Positions 35,700 through 44,663 are shown, numbered from the stretch's first letter. The stretch is 64,000 bases of DNA from Anaerosporobacter mobilis DSM 15930 (GCF_900142955.1 NZ_FRCP01000015.1:1-64000); one strand, 5' to 3'. Notes: generated by a model not told the origin, from the sequence alone. Numbers and translations: made by a program.

Positions 35700-35939
35700 A
35701 TATACAAAGAGGCCGTTGCAAAATTAAAGTCTTCGCATATTTTTCAGTCGGAATACTTTCACACACCATCAAAAAAACAATCTTCACGAATTATCTGTCC
35801 ATATGTAGACACTACGTGCCTACTCTTGCCAGACAATTTGTTAAAGATTGTTTTTTTGATGTGCATTACAATGCTTTCTGTCTAATAAATATGTTATAGA
35901 TGTTGAAACCATATTTAGCAACAGCCTCTTTGTTATATT
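35700..35939. repeat. About 240-bp palindromic element
   Basis: The outer arms match inversely: acaaagaggccgttgc (35704-35719) against gcaacagcctctttgt (35918-35933). An inner pair matches nearly perfectly: catcaaaaaaacaatctt (from 35767) against aagattgtttttttgatg. The element fills the gap between abgT and the zinc-ribbon gene. The outer arms resemble those of the element at 37722. It may form a long bidirectional terminator or be a MITE-like repeat. Confidence 0.75.
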
Positions 35940-35949
35940 GGATTATAGT

Positions 35950-36213
35950 TTAAGCACTTCTCCATCTCTTAAGTGTTGGAAGATAGTTTGTAAGCATCTC
36001 TCTTGCTTCATCTTCTGTTTTAAATTCACCATCTTGTAGTACGAATGGAATACAACATTCTATCATCTCTTCCATCGTCTCTTCTTTACTAAATGCTCCG
36101 TTTGGATAACAGTAACAGCAATATTCATCATTCTTACTGCTATCTGCATTCTTTCCAAACTGTTCTTCCTCCTTCATTGGCATTCCACAACTTTGACAAA
36201 TCTTTACTTCCAT
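35950..36213 (-). CDS. Putative zinc-ribbon protein (PF12674-like)
   Basis: The 87-aa protein starts with CQSCGMPMKEEEQFG and contains a second CxxC-type cluster in EYCCYCYPNGAF, the signature of the small zinc-ribbon family PF12674. A helical tail follows. Its function is unknown; members often stand beside transcription factors, and here a WYL regulator gene lies just upstream in the same direction (gap 83 bp). The start follows AGGAGA at 7 nt. Confidence 0.88.
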   Translation of the reverse strand: MEVKICQSCGMPMKEEEQFGKNADSSKNDEYCCYCYPNGAFSKEETMEEMIECCIPFVLQDGEFKTEDEAREMLTNYLPTLKRWRSA

Positions 36214-36296
36214 AATACATTCTCCTTTTAGTATATTCTCATTACCTTTTAGATTCTAACATGTATTAGTTGACACCGAATGTCATATTTAAAATG

Positions 36297-37229
36297 CTAC
36301 TCATATTCTTTTATCGTTTCTAATAGAATGCTTCGAATTCTCTCTTTCATATACCCAGGTTCCACTACTTTGGCATACTTTCCATATGATAAAATCATTC
36401 CATATACCCAATCATCTAGTATATATTCCACTTTAACCTTGAAATTGCCATCTTCAAGTTTAGTTACACACTCTGCCTCAAAGTTATCATATACACGGTA
36501 CCCCTGTGATTGATCGATATATATGGTTAATGCTACACTTTCTTTCTTTTGGTTTGAAAGATTCTGTTCTTCTACTTCAGATTTCTCCTCTACCTCTTCT
36601 ATAAGAAACTTAACTCTCTGGTTATACTCCTCTTCAAAGGATTCTTCTAATATAATCACTTGTTGCATACGATTCAGCTTAAAAACCCGTAACCCTTTCT
36701 TCTTAATACAAAACGCTTTCAGGTACCAGGTATAATCCTTAAACCATAACTGCAAAGGTTCTACCACACGCTCCGTAACTTCGCACGAGCGACTATAATA
36801 CTGAAATCGGATCCTTTTGTGATGAATAATTGCTTGTTTAAGATTAGAGTATAATTCTTGTTTTTGATTGCTCCAGTCAGAAAAGTCCATTGCAAGCCAT
36901 CTTGGTTGCCTCATCTGAAATACACTACTCAACTTGGCTAGTATTGCATCTGTACTTCCTTTTTCAACTTCAGCCATACTTTCTAATGCTGCTAGAATAT
37001 CTCTTTGTTCTGTTTCAGAAACTAAACTCTTATCCAGAATGAAATTATCTAGTAAGCAAATGCCACCATAACGGCCTTTTCTCGCATACACTGGTACCCC
37101 TGCGAGACTTAGTGCATCGATATCTCTGTATATGGTACGAACGGAAACCTCAAACCGCTCTGCCAATTCCTTTGCTGTTATACTTTTCTTTTGTAATAAT
37201 ATGTACAGAATCTCAAACAAGCGGTTCAT
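36297..37229 (-). CDS. YafY-type transcriptional regulator with WYL domain
   Basis: The 310-aa protein has an N-terminal winged helix (LFEILYILLQKKSITAKELAERFEVSVRTIYRDIDAL) and a C-terminal WYL ligand-sensing domain (about 140-225, HHKRIRFQYYSR and EPLQLWFKDYTWYLKAFC), plus a WCX-like tail. Members often sense nucleic-acid or nucleotide ligands and control stress genes. Its target is unknown. It is followed by the zinc-ribbon gene in the same direction. Confidence 0.9.
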   Translation of the reverse strand: MNRLFEILYILLQKKSITAKELAERFEVSVRTIYRDIDALSLAGVPVYARKGRYGGICLLDNFILDKSLVSETEQRDILAALESMAEVEKGSTDAILAKLSSVFQMRQPRWLAMDFSDWSNQKQELYSNLKQAIIHHKRIRFQYYSRSCEVTERVVEPLQLWFKDYTWYLKAFCIKKKGLRVFKLNRMQQVIILEESFEEEYNQRVKFLIEEVEEKSEVEEQNLSNQKKESVALTIYIDQSQGYRVYDNFEAECVTKLEDGNFKVKVEYILDDWVYGMILSYGKYAKVVEPGYMKERIRSILLETIKEYE

Positions 37230-37300
37230 GTCTCTTCCCTCATCTCTTTATTATTATAGATAAACTAATTACATGATTATAGATACTCTTATTATCTAGT

Positions 37301-37618
37301 TTACTCTATACTACCTTTATAAGTGGTAATTACCTTCCCTAACCGTTTTATTCCTTCCTCAATCATAGTAGCATCTGAATTCGTATAATTCAATCGTAAT
37401 GTACGCACATCGCCCTCTTTCGTATAGAAGGGATTACCAGGCACGAATGCTACATTTTCTTGTAGTGCCATCTGAAACAGTTTTGCACTTGACAATCCTT
37501 CTGGCAATTCTGCCCACATAAACATACCGCCTTTGGGGCTCGTCACCTTAACTTCCTTAGGAAATTACTTCTCTGTTGCCGCTAACATTGCATCCCTTTG
37601 TTCCTTATACAAGTATTG
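37301..37618 (-). pseudogene. PLP-dependent aminotransferase, C-terminal remnant
   Basis: The segment 37301-37546 encodes 81 aa that match the C-terminal end of class I/II aminotransferases (KGGMFMWAELPEG, FVPGNPFYTKEGDVRTLRLNYT). Reading the same frame further 5' gives YKEQRDAMLAATEK, a stop codon and then FPKEVKVTSPKGG, so a stop has interrupted a conserved stretch. Upstream of 37618 the frame breaks down with further stops and the N-terminal three quarters are missing. This is a decayed gene rather than a short functional one. Closest intact relatives would be LysN/AraT-like or MocR-domain aminotransferases. Confidence 0.85.
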
Positions 37619-37721
37619 CCATTACTAGTCCCAGATCATTTGAAGAATGTCAAACTGGACTTTTACAACTTAAAAAACTTCTTAACAATTCAAACGACTT
37701 TACTTATCTATAATGTTTCTG

Positions 37722-37843
37722 ATATAAACATAAGGACCTGTTGCCCGAATATTTCCCCACATATATTCTATCCTAAAGCACTAATCTTACGATTTGCTTT
37801 TAGAGAATATCGGAAATCCTCGTGCAACAAGCCCTTATTATAC
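37722..37843. repeat. About 120-bp imperfect palindrome
   Basis: Left ataaggacctgttgcccgaa (from 37730) and right caacaagcccttat (37825-37838) form an imperfect long hairpin. A continuing inner pair is attctatcctaaagc with gcttttagagaat. It lies in the 277-bp gap between the aminotransferase remnant and the next gene. Its arm motif (aggNcNgttgc) recalls the element at 35700. Confidence 0.6.
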
Positions 37844-37897
37844 TCATAAGCCTACACACTACTATCATTAATATCAATAGAAAGTGAATTCATCTTT

Positions 37898-38347
37898 CTA
37901 TTGTAAGTTGTATTCATCTATCATAGTATTCACAGCAGTATAGATTGCATCTACTAAATCTTTTTTAGTGTAAGTCTTTTCTGCATTCTTAGACACCCAA
38001 CCATTAACTCCTTCTGTGAAATACACAATTGCATCATATTCCTTGTTTGTAACTACAGCATCTTCTTTCTTCGTACTAATGTTTGCAAAGAATACGATTT
38101 CGCCATTTAATGCATAAGCACCTGCACTTAGCAACTCACAACCTATAGGGACAACTTCTTCCTTCGTAGTAATGAATTCACCAACTAGTTTTTTCGTGAT
38201 GCTTTTAATTGCACATTTTTCTTTCTTTGTTACTTTAGTTTCTGGTTTAACCGCTGTTTTTGTTACACATTTCTTGTCTGTACCTGCTAAAGCAACATTC
38301 ACCATTTTCCTCTTGTTGAGAGATTTTTTTAACTGTCTTTTGTTCAT
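37898..38347 (-). CDS. Conserved small basic/DUF-like protein of unknown function
   Basis: The ATG at 38347 is preceded by GGAAGGAAAGG and gives 149 aa; a longer reading frame to 38503 lacks a ribosome-binding site there. The N-terminus is lysine-rich (MNKRQLKKSLNKRK, then many Lys and Thr) and the second half looks like a compact domain with KKDLVDAIYTAVNTMIDEYNL. I do not recognise the family. It resembles small Lachnospiraceae proteins with a Lys-rich tail. No partner gene is evident. Confidence 0.6.
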   Translation of the reverse strand: MNKRQLKKSLNKRKMVNVALAGTDKKCVTKTAVKPETKVTKKEKCAIKSITKKLVGEFITTKEEVVPIGCELLSAGAYALNGEIVFFANISTKKEDAVVTNKEYDAIVYFTEGVNGWVSKNAEKTYTKKDLVDAIYTAVNTMIDEYNLQ

Positions 38348-38557
38348 ACTTTCCTTTCCTTCCAGTAACTTTTCAGTCAACATTCGCCTTAAGTTGACGA
38401 CTTCGTCAACCTTACGATGATTATTATGTGATGTGCATTTACACAACAATGTATAATGATAGCATAACCTGTTAATATTTGTCCATACAAATTTTTTCCA
38501 CAAGTATAGGGTATATCAACTAATCAGCATAAAAACCAGTTCACCGTAACCTGTACC

Positions 38558-39514
38558 TTAGAAACGCATCTCTGGATAATAACAGGAAAGACCAAGTTTA
38601 CACATAAGACGGCTTTCTTCTGGTAATTGCATACGTTCAAGATATTCTTCTTGTGACTTACAACTCTCAGCGATTTCAAGATTTTGTTTTACATAACGGA
38701 TATCGTTACATATATTCTTCCATTCATCCGTACGTCCAACAATTTTACATGCGGTAATATTCATCTTAACAAAACGATAGATAGAGCATAAGCCACATGC
38801 ATATTCATGAAATGACTTAGTATAGATTAAATCATTCAACTCTATATTATGTCGCTTTTTAAAATTATTATCTTTGATATGAATCTGGCTATCTGCGCTG
38901 ATTAGACTTCCACAGATGGAGCACGATTCATTCCTATGCATTCCAAGGCAGTTAGCATCTGAGAACATGCAACCATTACGCATCATGAAAACTTCGTATT
39001 CTACATCTGGTACTTCTTTAACTATTGTCTCGATTTCATCAACCGATAGATCTCTAGGAATTATAATTCTATTCGTACCTTTGTTTCTATAAAATTTAGC
39101 TATCTGTGTATTGTATACCCCGCTAATTGTACTTACAATAACCGATAATTCTAGTTTATCCGCAATTTCTACTAGTTCAATACAGGATACAATAACGCCA
39201 TCCACATCTGCTTCTTTCAAGGCAATAAAGTATTTCTTAATCTCCCCCAATTGTTCTTCTGAATAAATACTAGAGTTAAACGTTACATATATCAACATTC
39301 CTTTGTTCTTGACAGTATTAATGATTTCTATAACCTCTTCTAAGGAAAATGGATTCGCGTTCTCTTTAAATCCAGACATACGATTGATATCTGCAAAATC
39401 ACCAAATCTACTCGTCCATTCCTCATCATAGAATCCTATATAGAACTCTCCTGCTCCGGCAGCAATATAATCATCAATATGCTCCATATTATTAAGTGGA
39501 ACTAATATCTTCAT
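38558..39514 (-). CDS. U32 peptidase-like protein (second of a pair)
   Basis: Starting at MKILVPLNNM (ATG at 39514, preceded by GGGAGGGA), the product has 318 aa. The opening KILVPLNNMEHIDDYIAAGAGEFYIG is typical of U32 family proteins, which form a TIM barrel. A cysteine-rich middle (NGCMFSDANCLGMHRNESCSICG and ACGLCSIYRF) could hold an iron-sulfur cluster. U32 relatives act in tRNA or ubiquinone hydroxylation and collagen degradation; the role here is unknown. It overlaps the upstream companion gene by 23 bp, suggesting a UbiU/UbiV-like pair. Confidence 0.75.
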   Translation of the reverse strand: MKILVPLNNMEHIDDYIAAGAGEFYIGFYDEEWTSRFGDFADINRMSGFKENANPFSLEEVIEIINTVKNKGMLIYVTFNSSIYSEEQLGEIKKYFIALKEADVDGVIVSCIELVEIADKLELSVIVSTISGVYNTQIAKFYRNKGTNRIIIPRDLSVDEIETIVKEVPDVEYEVFMMRNGCMFSDANCLGMHRNESCSICGSLISADSQIHIKDNNFKKRHNIELNDLIYTKSFHEYACGLCSIYRFVKMNITACKIVGRTDEWKNICNDIRYVKQNLEIAESCKSQEEYLERMQLPEESRLMCKLGLSCYYPEMRF

Positions 39515-40352
39515 TGATAAATCCCTCCCATTCCACAGGAAAATATATTTCACGGTATTTACTTACTCCTTCAATCTCACAGTCTCTATTATCAAAATAG
39601 ATTGCTCTTCCAACCCGAATCCATTCTCTACCATCTTGCATGTCATATCGAATAATTGTCTCTTGGCATTCTTTCGCACAAGACTGATTCGGTCTGAATT
39701 TCTTCTCAATTTGCTTATTAATAGAGGCATATTCACAAATCTGACCTACTGTCATATAGCAAAATGGTGTATGCACTCCTATCACAATTCCCTTTGGCTT
39801 ATTCTCAAAATTAATAGACACATGGGTTAATTCAAACTCCATACCGTCAATCTGATATTGTTCTATCAGACGAATTAGATATTTCGTGAATATCTTTGGT
39901 TTTAGTACAGTTTTAAAATAGGCAGGATATCTAGGATCACGGTAGTCTTTCATAAATAATCTTCCCATATTCAATCGTACCTCATAATTCTCGTGAATGT
40001 ATGCAAGCATTCCATAATCATTTACTGTAATCTCATCTAAGCAGTCTTCAAAATACTCACTGTAACCTTCTAACTTCTTAAGTACCGTATTAAGATCTTT
40101 CTGAGGTATAACAGGTATTACCAATGTAACTTGTATCTTCATATTCTTAGCTTGCGTAACTATGTCATCAAACAATATGTCATCCATATGCAAAAAGTAT
40201 TGCGCACAAAAATAAGAGCCGATATAGATTCGCTCAACATGTTCAAATCCTGCTTTTTTTGCTGTCTTCTTAATGATGGCTTCGATCGTCTCTTCCTCTT
40301 GGTTCAGATAATTCATAATATCACAAAAATTCAGACAAGATATCTGTTCCAT
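39492..40352 (-). CDS. U32-like protein (first of a pair)
   Basis: The 286-aa protein has a beta-alpha barrel-like pattern (VERIYIGSYFCAQYFLH, VTLVIPVIPQKDLNTVL) and C-terminal cysteines (PFCYM, QICEY, SCAKEC) in the spacing of an iron-sulfur binding U32 protein. It is weaker than its companion as a U32 match. The two genes overlap by 23 bp and run leftwards. The start follows AAGGAG at 7 nt. A perfect 17-bp palindrome lies just upstream. The biochemical role is unknown. Confidence 0.6.
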   Translation of the reverse strand: MEQISCLNFCDIMNYLNQEEETIEAIIKKTAKKAGFEHVERIYIGSYFCAQYFLHMDDILFDDIVTQAKNMKIQVTLVIPVIPQKDLNTVLKKLEGYSEYFEDCLDEITVNDYGMLAYIHENYEVRLNMGRLFMKDYRDPRYPAYFKTVLKPKIFTKYLIRLIEQYQIDGMEFELTHVSINFENKPKGIVIGVHTPFCYMTVGQICEYASINKQIEKKFRPNQSCAKECQETIIRYDMQDGREWIRVGRAIYFDNRDCEIEGVSKYREIYFPVEWEGFINEDISST

Positions 40353-40371
40353 ACATGTCTCCTTCCTTCAT

Positions 40372-40388
40372 AACTAAAGACTTTAGTT
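40372..40388. promoter_or_regulatory. 17-bp palindrome upstream of the U32-like pair
   Basis: aactaaag-a-ctttagtt is a perfect 8+1+8 palindrome, 20 bp upstream of the first gene's start. It may be an operator or a 5' UTR hairpin. No clear sigma-A promoter is associated. The rest of the gap up to 40602 holds no other feature I can support. Confidence 0.5.
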
Positions 40389-40602
40389 CAAATCTCTCAA
40401 TAAGACATATATTTACCAGTTAATACGAATACTATTCATTAACGTGAACCTGTCTTCGTACTTATCTTATAGAGGGAATGACTTCTAATTTAAATTATGA
40501 TAGAATCTAAGATAGATATAATCCAAACGATTAGGTATGTGTGTTGAAATAATTAGGATATCTATACCTTGTGTGATGTATAAAGATATAGGAGGTAGTA
40601 AA

Positions 40603-41163
40603 TTGACTAAAATAAACCGCGAATGGGAAAAAGATGGTTTTGTATTAAGGCTTGCAAAAATCGAAGATGCTGAGCAATATTATGAGGATAATTTTAATCC
40701 GTTAGATGCTCAAATAGCTAGATTGACGGGATGTAAAAGTGAGTTCTCTCACGATGAAGTGGTAGGATTTTTTAAAAAATGTGTAAAATCAGAAGAACGA
40801 TATGATTTCTTAATTATATCTCCAGAGGGCAAAATTATCGGAGAAAGTGTTATCAATGAAATTGATTCTGAAGTAAGGAGTGCCAATTTTAGAATTGGAT
40901 TATTTCACTCAACCGAATGTGGCAAAGGAATTGGTTCATGGGCAATCTGTAAGACAAGAGATTTTGCATTTGAAGAATTGCAGCTACATAGACTGGAATT
41001 AGATGTTTTCTCTTATAATACAAGAGCTGAAAAAGCCTATATTAAGGCTGGTTTCAAACGCGAAGGCGTCCTTAGAGATGCAATCAAAGATGGAGATTCA
41101 TATGCTGATGATATTCTAATGGCTATTCTTGAAGAGGAATGGAAAGAATTGAAGACTAATTAA
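40603..41163 (+). CDS. GNAT family N-acetyltransferase (RimJ/RimL-like)
   Basis: Translation most likely begins at the TTG at 40603, 7 nt after AGGAGG, giving 187 aa; longer frames start inside the leader. The acetyl-CoA fold includes FRIGLFHSTECGKGIGSWAICKTRDFAFEELQLHRLELDVF and NTRAEKAYIKAGFKREGVLRDAI, the conserved N..A...Y...GF motif of RimL-type acetyltransferases. The substrate is unknown. It is monocistronic, followed by a bidirectional terminator shared with tRNA-Leu. Confidence 0.88.
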   Translation: MTKINREWEKDGFVLRLAKIEDAEQYYEDNFNPLDAQIARLTGCKSEFSHDEVVGFFKKCVKSEERYDFLIISPEGKIIGESVINEIDSEVRSANFRIGLFHSTECGKGIGSWAICKTRDFAFEELQLHRLELDVFSYNTRAEKAYIKAGFKREGVLRDAIKDGDSYADDILMAILEEEWKELKTN

Positions 41164-41183
41164 TAGTTATAACTTATAGATGC

Positions 41184-41230
41184 AAAAAACATCGCTAGAT
41201 TATAATTTAATAATCCAGCGATGTTTTTTA
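41184..41230. terminator. Bidirectional terminator
   Basis: aaaaaacatcgct pairs with agcgatgtttttt with internal stem gattat/ataatc, giving A6 and T6 on either side. It sits between the convergent GNAT gene and tRNA-Leu. Confidence 0.9.
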
Positions 41231-41265
41231 TTGCAATATGCTTAATCGTCTGAAAACCTTGTAAA

Positions 41266-41352
41266 TTGCAGTTAATGGGACTTGAACCCACACTCAGTAA
41301 ACCTGAACTAGAATCTGAATCTAGCGCGTATGCCAATTCCGCCACAACTGCA
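41266..41352 (-). tRNA. trnL: tRNA-Leu (CAG)
   Basis: On the minus strand the sequence starts TGCAGTTGTGGCGGAATTGG, the acceptor TGCAGTT pairs with AACTGCA, the D-loop holds the AATTGG motif and the T-arm reads GTGGGTTCAAGTCCC. The anticodon stem CTAGA/TCTAG encloses TTCAGAT, so the anticodon is CAG, leucine. A long variable arm (TTCAGGTTTACTGA) confirms a class II tRNA. No CCA is encoded. Confidence 0.95.
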
Positions 41353-41503
41353 TAATGAGTACTTGTTATTATTACCATTTACCATTTATAACTATTTTAT
41401 TATATCATATGCTTTCTAAAAATCAATGCTTTCTTATTTCTTTTTCTCATAATTATTGTTATTTTTTAAATAATTGCAAATACTTATTTTAAGGAATTTT
41501 TAA

Positions 41504-41532
41504 TTGACATTTGGATATATATGATTCATACT
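41504..41532 (+). promoter_or_regulatory. Probable psuK promoter
   Basis: TTGACA (41504-41509), 17-nt spacer and CATACT (41527-41532), 51 bp before the psuK start. The -35 is consensus and the -10 matches four of six positions. Confidence 0.55.
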
Positions 41533-41583
41533 ATAAACATAAGATTGCTTCAATAAGCAAATATTTAGGAGGTGCCATTTTAC

Positions 41584-42675
41584 ATGACTCGTAGAGAGAA
41601 ACAATTGTTAGAGTGGATTGAAGAAAACCCCTTAATATCACAACAAGAATTAGCTGACCTTGCAGGAATCACTCGTTCCTCGGTTGCAGTTCACATATCT
41701 AATTTAATGAAAAAGGGTATGATTCTTGGTAAGGGATATATTGTTCAAAAAAACAATTATGCAGTTGTTCTTGGTGGGGTTAACATGGATATATTCGGAA
41801 GACCTTATAACCCACTTATATACAAGGATTCAAATCCTGGACAAGTAAGAATGACATTCGGCGGAGTTGGCAGAAACATTGCGCATAACCTCCGTCTTCT
41901 TGGAACTAATGTCAAACTAATCACTGCATTTGGTGAAGATATGAATGCACAAAAGATAACGAAGAATTGTATGGATCTTGGTATTGATACTACTAATTCC
42001 TTGACAGTTCCTAATGGCATTACCTCAAGCTATTTATTCATCACTAGCGATGACGGCGATATGGAATTAGCAGTATCTGACATGGAGATATATCGTTACT
42101 TAACACCTGATTATATCTCCAGTAAAATGGACATTATTAATAATGCTTCCATCTGTATCATCGATACAAACCTATCAGAAGGAGCGATCAACTATTTAGC
42201 ACAATATTGTACGGTTCCTATTTTTGTAGACCCTGTTTCGTCAACAAAAGCCAGAAAGTTAACCACTTCTTTAGGCCATTTTCACTCGATTAAACCCAAT
42301 CGTATTGAAGCTGAGTTACTAACAGGTATCCAAATCACAGATGAAAAAAGTATGAAAAAAGCTACTAAGCATCTATTAGATTTAGGGATCAGTCAAGTGT
42401 TCCTCTCACTTGGAAAAGACGGTGTATTCTGCGCCAATAAGTATGAATCCGCACTTTTACCTTGTTTGAAGACTACTCTTGTGAATACTACAGGTGCTGG
42501 TGATAGTTTCATGGCTGCTATAGCATGGGGCTACTTAAACGGTCTTAGTTTGATCGAAAGTACTAAATTAGGCCTTGCAACATCAAGTATCTGTTGTGAA
42601 GGCAAAAATACTATTAATGAATCTCTTACCATTCAGGCTGCACTAACAAGGGCCCGAATTGATTTGAAGATATAA
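41584..42675 (+). CDS. psuK: Pseudouridine kinase with N-terminal winged helix (PfkB family)
   Basis: The ATG at 41584 is preferred, because an upstream GTG overlaps the AGGAGG. The 363-aa protein has an N-terminal helix-turn-helix (EKQLLEWIEENPLISQQELADLAGITRSSVAVHISNLMKKG; about 4-47) and a PfkB sugar kinase domain (VLGGVNMDIFG, FGGVGRNIAHNLRLLG, anion hole NTTGAGDSFMAA). It is YeiC/PsuK-like and phosphorylates pseudouridine. psuG follows after 37 bp, so the pair converts pseudouridine to uracil and ribose-5-phosphate. The fused HTH suggests that the kinase can also regulate its own operon. Confidence 0.9.
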   Translation: MTRREKQLLEWIEENPLISQQELADLAGITRSSVAVHISNLMKKGMILGKGYIVQKNNYAVVLGGVNMDIFGRPYNPLIYKDSNPGQVRMTFGGVGRNIAHNLRLLGTNVKLITAFGEDMNAQKITKNCMDLGIDTTNSLTVPNGITSSYLFITSDDGDMELAVSDMEIYRYLTPDYISSKMDIINNASICIIDTNLSEGAINYLAQYCTVPIFVDPVSSTKARKLTTSLGHFHSIKPNRIEAELLTGIQITDEKSMKKATKHLLDLGISQVFLSLGKDGVFCANKYESALLPCLKTTLVNTTGAGDSFMAAIAWGYLNGLSLIESTKLGLATSSICCEGKNTINESLTIQAALTRARIDLKI

Positions 42676-42712
42676 ACACATAATGATAAGATAAAAACTA
42701 GGAGGTTATCAC

Positions 42713-43633
42713 ATGAATCAATTAAATAAATATCTTGACGTTGCACCAGAAGTGCAACAAGCTCTTGCTGAAGGAAAACCAGTTGTTGCCCTTGAGTCTA
42801 CAATCATCTCTCACGGTATGCCATATCCACAAAACGTAGAAACTGCTCTTGCAGTAGAAAAAATAATCCGTGATAATGGTGCAATCCCAGCTACAACAGC
42901 AATTATCAAGGGAAGACTAAAAGTTGGTATTTCCAAAGAAGAAATCGATTATTTAGGAAAGAAAGGCTTAGGCGTAACAAAAACTAGCCGTCGTGATATC
43001 CCTATTCTTGTAGCAAAAGGTGAAGACGGTGCTTCAACAGTAGCTACAACAATGATTCTTGCTTCTTTAGCCGGTGTTAAAATCTTCGCTACAGGTGGTA
43101 TTGGTGGCGTTCACCGTGGTGCCGAAACTACTATGGATATCTCTGCTGACCTTGAAGAACTTGGAATGACTGATGTTATGGTTGTTTGTGCTGGTGCCAA
43201 ATCAATCTTAGACCTTGGCCTTACATTAGAATACTTAGAAACAAAAGGTGTCCCAGTACTTGGTTACCAAACTGAAGAATTACCTGCTTTCTACACAAGA
43301 AAGAGCGGTTTCAAAGTAGATTATCGAATGGATACTCCAAAAGAATTAGCAGATGCTTTTAGTGCTAAATTAGATCTTGGATTACGTGGTGGTATGTTAG
43401 TTACTAACCCAATTCCAGAAGAATATGCTATGGATTATGATACTATTAACAATGCAATCAATGACGCAATTGCTAAGATGAATGAATTAGGAATCAAAGG
43501 TAAAGAAACAACTCCTTTCCTTCTTAATGAAATTCAATTAATTACAGGTGGAAACAGTTTACAATCTAATATCCAACTTGTATACAACAACGCCAAACTT
43601 GCAGCACAAGTTGCTTGCGAGATGTGTAAATAA
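42713..43633 (+). CDS. psuG: Pseudouridine-5'-phosphate glycosidase
   Basis: The 306-aa enzyme cleaves pseudouridine-5'-phosphate to uracil and ribose-5-phosphate. Hallmarks are ALESTIISHGMPYPQN, PATTAIIKGRLKVGIS, TSRRDIPILVAKGEDGASTVATTM, FATGGIGGVHRGAETTMDISADL and the C-terminal GKETTPFLLNEIQLITGG. Length and motifs are those of the PsuG family. It is downstream of psuK with a good AGGAGG; a nested hairpin terminator follows. A TudS-like gene converges on it. Confidence 0.97.
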   Translation: MNQLNKYLDVAPEVQQALAEGKPVVALESTIISHGMPYPQNVETALAVEKIIRDNGAIPATTAIIKGRLKVGISKEEIDYLGKKGLGVTKTSRRDIPILVAKGEDGASTVATTMILASLAGVKIFATGGIGGVHRGAETTMDISADLEELGMTDVMVVCAGAKSILDLGLTLEYLETKGVPVLGYQTEELPAFYTRKSGFKVDYRMDTPKELADAFSAKLDLGLRGGMLVTNPIPEEYAMDYDTINNAINDAIAKMNELGIKGKETTPFLLNEIQLITGGNSLQSNIQLVYNNAKLAAQVACEMCK

Positions 43634-43690
43634 TCCTCACTAAAGTTCCCCAACTTTAATCATAGAAACCAATCTAAATCTTCAAACACC

Positions 43691-43762
43691 AATAAAAAGA
43701 CAATTTTCATGGTTTTATGTGGATATTTCCCACACAAACCTTTGAAACATTGTCTTTTTATT
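43691..43762. terminator. Terminator with nested stems between psuG and the TudS-like gene
   Basis: aataaaaagacaat (43691-43704) is exactly complementary to attgtctttttatt (43749-43762). An inner stem (gttttatgtgg with ccacacaaac) fills the loop. It ends in T5 on both strands. Confidence 0.85.
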
Positions 43763-43817
43763 ATTCGTTTCCTTCATGTAAATAACTAATAAAGTAATCT
43801 CAAACCTTTTCTTCAAC

Positions 43818-44249
43818 TTACCTTATAAGCTCTGTGTAAGTATCTTCATTGAAGATACGTATCCCCTTATTAGCAAGAAGTTCTGCAGTGACACCATTTC
43901 CTTCTACTTTATTACCTAAAAAGGTGCCATCATAAATTATTCCAAATCCACAAGAAGGGCTATTCTTCTTAAGGATGGCTGTTTCGCACCTATATAGCTC
44001 ACTAATACAAAGTGTTTGTTTGGCACCTTTCCTAAAAGCTTCTGTTACATCCGTCCCATCCTTCCCAACTATGTAATCACCTTTTCTCTCTGAAGGCACT
44101 CTAGGTGTCGGTAACCCACCTAACTGTTCTGGACATACTGGTATTAAATTATGTTCTTTTCTTAGCTCTAATATCCCTTCGTTCTTACAGTTATCTCCAC
44201 AATATCTGCAATCTACCCCTAATAAACATGCACTGACTATAATATTCAT
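43818..44249 (-). CDS. DUF523/TudS-like protein (2-thiouracil desulfurase family)
   Basis: The ATG at 44249 follows GAGGAG and gives 143 aa; upstream in-frame residues have no ribosome-binding site. The protein carries the DUF523 signature: SACLLGVDCRYCGDNC at the start and KKNSPSCGFG in the middle, whose cysteines would hold a [4Fe-4S] cluster as in TudS. TudS removes sulfur from 2-thiouracil to give uracil. Its position opposite psuK-psuG, which also release uracil, makes a nucleobase-salvage role plausible. Activity is inferred from family membership. Confidence 0.85.
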   Translation of the reverse strand: MNIIVSACLLGVDCRYCGDNCKNEGILELRKEHNLIPVCPEQLGGLPTPRVPSERKGDYIVGKDGTDVTEAFRKGAKQTLCISELYRCETAILKKNSPSCGFGIIYDGTFLGNKVEGNGVTAELLANKGIRIFNEDTYTELIR

Positions 44250-44663
44250 TCTTGCTATCTCCTCATTATGATTAAAACATACATAAAGTATAGTAATCGA
44301 TTCTCTACTTGTCAATCGGTTATCCATAAAGACATTTTGTTGATTCTTCCATGTATCTTAAGAAAATTTTAAGGGTTTCTTTCATAATAATTTGTTGACT
44401 TTTCTATACATCAGCAATTAAAATCTATATTCATAAAGGTGCTGAAAAAAAGGTTAAATTTACTAAAATTTTATCTGTTTTTAACATTGAAAAACAAATG
44501 AAAATGTTATATCATAAAACGGCAAAAGCTTTGATTTCATAATATATTTGGAATGTTCACTTTAATTAGTTATGTATATAGATACTTGGGGAGAGTAGGG
44601 TATCAAGATTAAGAATCGACATTGTCTTAATTAAATGATATCACCATGTGGAGGAGGATAATA

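Noticed and set aside
40537..40602. 22-residue N-terminal extension of the GNAT protein
   Set aside because: No ribosome-binding site precedes the first ATG, whereas AGGAGG is perfectly placed for the TTG at 40603.
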